Of a DNA stretch of 64,000 bases, positions 45,760 to 54,700 are shown one piece after another. The stretch is from the NCBI RefSeq assembly GCF_018812025.1, contig NC_063054.1:6250582-6314581 (forward strand). Direction: 5' to 3'. The DNA comes from Megalobrama amblycephala. Lineage: Eukaryota > Chordata > Actinopteri > Cypriniformes > Xenocyprididae. Position 1 is the stretch's first letter. Each line of letters begins with the position of its first letter. Made by a program: the position numbers and the translations under genes. The notes beneath the pieces are model-generated. The model did not search any database. It saw only the letters and a program-made list of their open reading frames with translations, and was not told the origin of the DNA.

Positions 45760-48700
45760 TATTGTCATCAAATTATTATTAATTATGATATATAATATAA
45801 TTGATCATAATTATATTATTATTATCATTGTAATATATAATAATATAATAATTCTTAAATATTATATTCTTACTTCATTAGTCTTATAATATGACCAAAT
45901 CAAAAGAGACATTAGATCAGATATTATTGAAGCTTTAACCATGTTTGTTGTCCCCTAAATTTAGAAATTTTTGAGAAACTTTGTGTTTTTCATCACCATG
46001 TCCCTTTAGGTGCTCCGTATTCAATTGATTTGATTGTTTGATTAATAGAAAGTTCATTAGAACAGCATTTATTTGAAACAGAAATCTTTTTTTAAAGAAA
46101 ATAATACTTTTATTCTTGAAATTATGCATTAAATTGATCAAAAGACAGCAATTTATAATGTTGCAAAATATTTCAAATCTGCACTGTTTTTTTATATTTA
46201 TATTATATAACTTTATATTCAAAGAATCTTAAAAAAAAATTGATCACAGTTTCCACAAAACGTTAACTGTTCAACACTGATAAGAAATCTTTCTTGTGCA
46301 CCAGATCTGCATATTAGAATGATTTCTGAAGGATCATGTGACATTGAAGACTGGAGTAATGATGCTGAAAATTCAGCTTTGTCATTACAGGAATAAATTA
46401 CATTTTAAAATATATTATTTTAAATTGTAATAACATTTCACAATATTACAGTTTATTATACAGTTGCTGTATAATAAAATGAACGCAGCCTTGGTGAACA
46501 TAAACTTCTTTCATAAACATTAAAAAAATCTTACCGACCCCAAGCTTTTAAATGGTGCAGTATAGTGTATGTCCTAAAATATCAACCTGATCCTAACAGA
46601 ATGTGGGGGGATGAAACTATAAATCCATACCTGGCTGATCACAGTTGGCATGCACCGTGCCAGGCATTGTCCTGGTCCCCAATCTCTCCTGCCCTCTACT
46701 GTCCACACACCAGCAGTGGCCAGTGGTGCCCAGACACTGCAGGGGTTTGTACTGCCCTTTCTCATCACACTGAGGAATGAAGGCCTCAAGGCCTTGGTAG
46801 ATGCTTAGACTCTCTTGCAGACTATCTCTGTGCTGCTGGCACACAGTTAATGGAGGTTTGGGCTTCTCTAGTGAAGAAAAAACATAGGACCAGTGAACAT
46901 TTAAATACATTATATTATGGGAATTCAGTACATGCCATGATGTGATTTATCCAAGTCCTGGAACAAAATATGTTGTTCCAGGAACATGCTGAAGTTGTTT
47001 CAATCACATTATGGATGATTGAACAACTCATTTGCTTTTGATTGTTTTATAATGCAACGCTGAACATAATATTTGACTTGATTTGATTGCTGGACTTCTT
47101 CTGTGTTATAAGCAAAGAGAACAGTCTGTGACTGAGCTGACATGGAGGAAGCACTGTGTGTTCCTTGATAAATGTGTGGTTTACGTGGTGGTTGGCAGAG
47201 GAAGCCGTCGCCCTTGTATTCAGGCCAGCACTGGCAGTGGAATGAGCCCTGGGTGTTGGAGCAGGAAGCAAACGGATGACAGAGCTGCAGAAAACACTCA
47301 TCAATATCTGCAAAAGAAGACAATGATGAGCCTCCTCTGAAATAAGATGCTTAAATGTGTACTACATGTGTGGTTATATAAATTAAACTTGTAAAAGTGT
47401 CAGTGGGCCTAATTCATGAAAAAGGGTTGAATGATCATGATTCATGAATGACTTTAAATCATTGATAAAAACAATTCTTACATACACTGTTCCATTGAAT
47501 TGAATTTCTATCATTTCCTGTATGTTTTTACAAATGATATACACAGAAATTTGTAAAGTTTAACTTTTGTCCATCCCACAGTAAAATTAACAACGTGACA
47601 ACATACAGTATGTAAATACATACATAAATATGTAACTTTACGCTACTGTTAATTCATATAGAATGTCAAATTTGATTGGCTGAACAGCATCAGAGTGCAG
47701 TGCATGCTGCCAATCTGTATATTAGTGGCAGGAATTTTTTCTGCAGAAAACATAATTACACCAGTAGGTGGCGACTCTTCTTGTGAATGAGTCATTTACT
47801 CAAACAGTTTGTTCAAAAATGCTGATTCATTCATTTTCATTATTGGACCAAAAATAAACGTAATTGTGTCTTAAACATAGGATGCTCAATATCAACTTCT
47901 TGAATGGATCTGCATTTTGAATTTCGACCATAAATATTAAATCATACAGGTACATACAATTCTAATTTTCGAGTAGAATTTAGGGTGGAAAGTATGCAAA
48001 TTGGGATGCACACCAGTCTCTGAAACTACATGACTTAGCCAGTTTTATACACACTCTGAATCACTGATTCAAAACAAATGAAGCAGTTAGGGCCTAAAAT
48101 TAACACTTGCCAAGCGCCAAATGTGAGTAAAAAACTGCTGTTGCTGAGAATATAGCCGTGTTTCCACTGCAGGAACTTTCCCCAGGACTTAGGAACTTTG
48201 GGGTGGTACTTGGTGTGTTTCGACTGCAGGAACTAACAGGGTCTAAATTTAGTTCTGGGTAAAAAATTCCCCCCCAGAAAGTACCTGCTCGCTAGGTAGT
48301 ACTTTTTCAAAGTTCCGGAACTTTCGGGGGTGGGACTTGGGACAAATTGTTCTGGGTTAATTGCCAATTGACTGTTAACATTTTTATGAATTCTAACAAT
48401 GCAAAATTGGGAGAACATGAATGTGAACGATACTCAGGACAGTTGACGGGGCAGTGTTGCATTGTCACCAAAATTTAAGCCTTGCCAATTTAAATATTCA
48501 AGCTCAAGAAGATGTGAAAGGGAACTTCGGTTCATTACTCCCAGAAATCCGTGTCTCAGACCAATCATGAGTACTGAACTGAGTTCTCTTTCATGTCTTC
48601 TTGCACTTAAACAAATTCAAACAAAATTATGTCAAAATGCCCATCTTGGCGTATCCTTGTAAACATACTCAGTAACTGAATATAAACAGTTGAGAAATAA

Positions 48701-51700
48701 AACGCTTGTGTAACAGTATATTGGATCTGTGTATTAACTTTTAAAGTGACAGCAGCATAATATTTCTGCTAATGTATGTGTTTTTAATGTTAATAAAACA
48801 ACAAAAGACAAATAACAATCACCCATTGCTCTTGACTGAATAACTTTTGTAACTTTAATAAGGATTAATCTGTTTCATGGCCGGTAAAATTATGGAAAAA
48901 ATATTTATTGCTGATGTTTCGAAAGCATCAGTCATTAAGTCATTCATTTTACATAAGTAAGAGCTCTGCTGGTCTGAATATAACCACGGCAATGATTAAC
49001 TGTTGATATTTGGAATAACAGCCCTCTTTCCTCTGATATTTCTTAACTCTTTCCCCACCGTTGATGGAATTTTCCATTAAAAATCCATGTTTTTACTGTT
49101 ACACGGTAGGGGTATATATGAGTACAGAAAGAGTACAGAATTTCTGAATCAAAACACAGGTGAAGAAGAAGCAGAAACAAGCAAGTGTGGGTTGGTGTAA
49201 TGGCTGTGCAGAAAGGTAGTGGTTGTGTCGAAAGGTCTTTGCAACTGGTCTTGAAAGCTGCCTGTTAGGGTGTGGGTAGGCAGGGTTAGGGGTTTGTTTC
49301 TCTTATAGTATTGTGACTGTGTACTTTCACCATGCCCCTACCTTTCGGCACACACATTACTCCAACCTACAGCTACCCCTGTCTCGAAACAAGCAATAGA
49401 AGCATTGCTTAAGCACATGCAATTTTTATTTAATTATGTAATTATTAATTATTATATCCTATTCTTAAAATGCAGTGCTTTTTTATAGAAGGCCCCTCTA
49501 TCTCTCTAAGTGTTCCTTGGCCTAAAAATGTTGAATACCCATGATTTAAGTTATATATTATTATGTTCTATTAGAAATCATCTACTCGCAACACCCAAAT
49601 TCCCATACACAGATTACAAAACACAGAACACTTACCCACACACACATGCAAATCGAGGTCAAACTCAAAGCCAGATTCACAGTGGCAGTGATGGCCACCT
49701 GGCATGTTCACACACTCAGAGTGAGGACCGCAGGAACTGAGCCCCTCAGCACACTCATCTACATCTGGATCACAGATTCAAAACCCAAGAGAGCCATTCA
49801 GCACTTTAACTATGGAAGTCATTTATTAAATCATCAGAAGATGACACACAGTCTCTAAGGGAAGTCTCAAAAGAGCAGTCATAGCAAGGAGTTGGCTTGA
49901 TGTCAAAATATAACAAAGATGAACACTGAAAGATTTATACCATAGCAGTTGCGTCCATCGCCCTGAAAGCCCATGGCACACTGACAGTGGTACTGAGTGC
50001 CGTCCCCTGGCAGACAGAGGGCCATGGGGTCACAATGGTGCTTCCCAGTTGAACAGGGGTTCAACTCCACAAGCCCCGGGAGCTCACCTGATAACATACA
50101 GATAAAGAAATCTCCACAGTCCTCAACAAGATCCATAATGATATGAAATAGAACTAATAATGACCCACATTGTAGAATAGTTTGGTTATCAGTATGTTCT
50201 TACCTCCTACAGGTCCCACTTGGTTGGTTATGGCAAACCTAAGCGTGGTTCCTTCGGTGAACATGACCATCAAATACTCCACATTCACTTGCTGAAAGTC
50301 CGGTATGGTCCACGGGCTATGCTCACAGTTACGGAAACTCATATTCTGGTGTAGCAGGTAGGAGAATGTCTCAGATCCACCATTTTCTGACACCACCATG
50401 TACTCTCGCAGTGAAGATGATGTCACAACTGAGCCAGAAGTAAACGACATAACCCATAATGCTCAAAGAACACATATAGAGCACTAACTTTGGACTCAAA
50501 TGGCTTATTGCTTTTAAAACATACGGCGGCACTATGATAAAAGACACAAATGTCCAATAAAGAGTTACATTTCTTAATTATTCATTATTAGTGGAAAAAA
50601 CTATTCTTCAGGTAATATAAGTGAATATCTGATGTAGCTTCATGAATTTGATTAACGTGTTGATGTTTAGTTCAAAAGCACTGGGACATTTCTCATTTTC
50701 TCACATTTTATGTGTATCATTCATAGCATTCTGGCCACATAATAAAAATAACCAGCCTTTGGTCGATCATAATTATGACATGTTAAGTGATAATTATGAG
50801 ATAAAATGTTAAAATTATGAGATAAAATACATTATAACATAAGTCATAACTAACTTATCTCAATTTCAATTTTGTCATAATAATCATTTTGTTCTCATAA
50901 ATTCTACTTTTATGTGATAATTAGTACTTTTTATCTCAAAATGTTAAGTTTTTATGTCATTGTGAATTTTTATCTCACAATTTTGACTTTATCTCATAAT
51001 TATTACTTAATGTGTCATTCTTTCGAATTTATGAGATAAATTCATAATTATGACAGACAGTTGAAATTATGAGATGTCATAATTGACTTATCTCAGTTTT
51101 GTTACAATATATTTATGAGAAAAAGTCTAGAAAAATCTAAATTATGAGATAAATCATAACTGACTTTTCTAAATGTAATGTTATGTTATAATTGACTTCT
51201 AATAATTCTATTTCTAATAATTCAGACTTTTGTCATGATTATGACTTTTTATCTTTTTTGATTATTGACATTTTCTTATAATAATGAGAAAATAAAACAA
51301 TGTTATCTCATAGTGACTTAGTATATCACAATTTCACATTTCTGTGGTCATAATTTTCGACTGTTTGTGTAATAATTATGACTTTATACTTTTTACTTTC
51401 TGTTTTATTGAATTCCAGACATTCAGTCTGTGTGTTAGTGTTGGGGATTTCTTGGTTTTTAAATAAATTTACAGGTTACTTTGTTATTGTTACAGTTTAT
51501 TCTACTTCATTTAGAACTATTTTTTGTTGGTGGAGAACAAGTGATTGGCAATATGATGAATAAAATGTATGTTACTCAGTATAAAATTCTTTCTTATTGA
51601 AATATAACCCTAGGTATACCCTCCAAGATTGTTTACAATAATTACCTGTTTGGTTGTATTGATAGGTCTCTTTATATGGCAGAATATGAACTTTAGCACC

Positions 51701-54700
51701 ACTGGGAATTGTAGGTAAATCTCCATTGATCCTTATGTCAAAATTCAAGTGGTTGAATGAATCCATTCCTTGAGCCTCTTGAATAATGGTAACACGCTGG
51801 CCTTGTGGGCTGAAAACCAGTTCTGCCCATTGAGAAAACTCAGCACCTGAAGAAAATATGTTTTTCTTCATTAGAGTGACAGTAACAAAGTAATGAAAAG
51901 TAATGAAAAAAAAAAAAAAACAATCATACCAGTTATGCTGAAGCCATTCGGATGGTTTTGGAGCTCAAGAGCAAACAACCAGCCAAATATGGAGACCAGC
52001 GGACCCACAGCCATCAAAGCCCAACCTGCCTGAGTTGGGACAGGACTGATAGAGATGTATACGCGTCCTTCCCCCACCACAGCAAAGCCATGGATGTCCA
52101 CATTGTTTAGCTGAGCTTTAGTGTCTCCAACAGAAACACGGCCACTCAGCTTTCCACTTAAAGGCTGAGAAATTCCTGTAAAAACAGGCTTATCTTTAAC
52201 TTTTGTATCATTGTCACAAGAAATGACATGAAAAGAAAATTCTAAACTACAAAAGCTCACCCATAGGTAAACATTGTCTGCCATTGCCATAGTAACCAGA
52301 ACGGCAATGACAGCATGGACCAGTTGGATAGTCAGTGCAGTAACCATCCTGGGAGCAGAATTTCAAGTGCAAGCCACACATTTTGGTTCCATTATTTGAA
52401 ATAGCATGTAGTAGTTCTTGGTTTGGTTTTAAGGGCTGTTGAACAAGTGAAGCTGGGATGTCCATTTGGGCCTCAGAAGTAGATTTATCTGCAGGTGTGT
52501 TTGATTCTACTGTAATGTAGAAATCTTCATCTGTGGTTTTACGCAAGCTACCCATAGAATCCACAGGCTTGGAGACCGAAGCAGGAACTACCTTCTTGAA
52601 TGGGAAGCGGCTGGTTCCAATGTGGAAAATCCACAGTCCATTTACCCCAGTGTTCCCTGCCCTGAGAGTTGCATAGGTAACACTTTACCATAAAGTTCAG
52701 TTCATTAACACTTTGCATTAGCTAACAACGAACAGTTCTTTTACATCATTTTTGGTAACACTTTACAGTGAGGTCTCATTTGTTAACCACTAAGTCTTGT
52801 TTTTGTAGTCTACTAGAATAGGTTTTCAGAAAAACTCATTATTTTTCATTTACATTGTTGCAGCACCTCTCTTTTCAGTCTGTCATTAAACCTTCTCTGT
52901 TTAGTTCTTGTCTCTATGAAGCCCCTCCTTCTGATAAGCACAATGTGCTCTGATTGGTCACCTGGATCAGTGTGTTGTGATTGGTCAACAACTTCCAGCG
53001 TTTTTCAGAAATGTCACGCCCCCTACCATAACCGTGAGTTTCAACACACTACTAACTAACTCAACCAGACCTCACCCCTTTATTTTGCATATGCCTTGGG
53101 CGGGAATTATTTCAATGAGGAATACTGTGACTTGTTTCATAATCGATTCATACATTTTAGATGTTTCATCATGTTTTTGTGTATTATCAGTTAAATTAAT
53201 TAACAATAACCAAAAATTAAAACTTTAGAAAAGTAATAGTAATACAGCATTTAATAAACAGCAGAAAGATACTTGAAACGGATAAAAGAATAAAAAGTTT
53301 TCATGCACTCACTTTTGGAGGTTATTGGTGGTCTCACCAGAGCCAAACAGACTGTAGAACAGCTCTTCTGTGTTAGATGTGTCACCTCTGTTAAAACCTA
53401 CCTGAGGTTTAGCATATCCTTTTGCCATGTTAGTATAATTGTGACTGATATTTAGCATCTGCCGCTCATCCTCAGGATACAGGAACAAGGCATATGTATC
53501 TGATTTATTACCAGCCAACACAACCTGGAAACTGCTTACCTGCAAGGAGATCAAAACAACATAGTTAAAGGGATAGTTCACCCAAAAATGAAAATTATCC
53601 CATGATCACCCTCAAGCCATCCTAGCCATCTTCTTTCAGATGAACACAATCAGAGATATATTTAAAAATATCATTAGTCCTCCAAGGTTTATAATGGTTG
53701 TGAATGGGGGGCCATATTTTGAAGTTAAAAATAATGCATCCATCCATTAAAAAATAATCCATATGACTCCAGTGGGTTAATAAAGGCCTTCTGAAGCAAA
53801 TCGATGAATTTTTGCAAGAAAAATATTGATAATTAAAACTTTATAAATTCAAATAACTAGCATCCCTGAGATGGTTCTACATGAAGGTGTAGAACCATCT
53901 CAAGGATGTTCAGAAGAAATGGACAGCACCTGAGTTAAATATATGAGTGTCACAGCAAAGGGTCTGAATACTTAGGACCATGTGATGTTTCAGTTTTTCT
54001 TTTTTAATAAATCTGCAAAAATGTCAACAATTCTGTGTTTTTCTGTCAATATGGGGTGCTGTGTGTACATTAATGAGGAAAAAAAATGAACTTAAATGAT
54101 TTTAGCAAATGGCTGCAATATAACAAAGAGTGAAACATTTAAGGGGGTCTGAATACTTTCCGTACCCACTGTAGGAGTATCATAAGCTTGGGCTGGGCAA
54201 CAAATTTAAGCTCTTCTTTTCTTATATCGAAATCCTCTGAAATTTCTCTTTAAAAATGATCATTTTAGACTTATAAACTGTGACCGGTGATTTTTTTTGC
54301 TCTATTCTCTGTGCCTCCGCATTCATCATTATGTTGTATGCCAGGTCAAAGGATACTCTTCCGCCACAAATCGACTTGTGCATTATGTGTACGGTCGTCC
54401 GCTGGAAGCAAGGTTTTTGAATTTATATTGTATGGATATTTTTCTTACAAAAACGCTTTGTTTCGCTTCAGAAGGCCTTTTTTACCCCCTTGAGTCATAT
54501 GGATTACTTTTTTAATGAATGGATGCATTATTATTATTGACTTCAAAACATGACCCCCCATTCATAACCAGTATAAACCTTGGAGGACTAAGGATATTTT
54601 CAAATATATCTCTGATAGTGTTTGTCTGAAAGAAGATACCCATATACACCTAGGATGGCTTGAGGGTGAGTAAATCATGGGATAATTTTCATTTTTGGCT

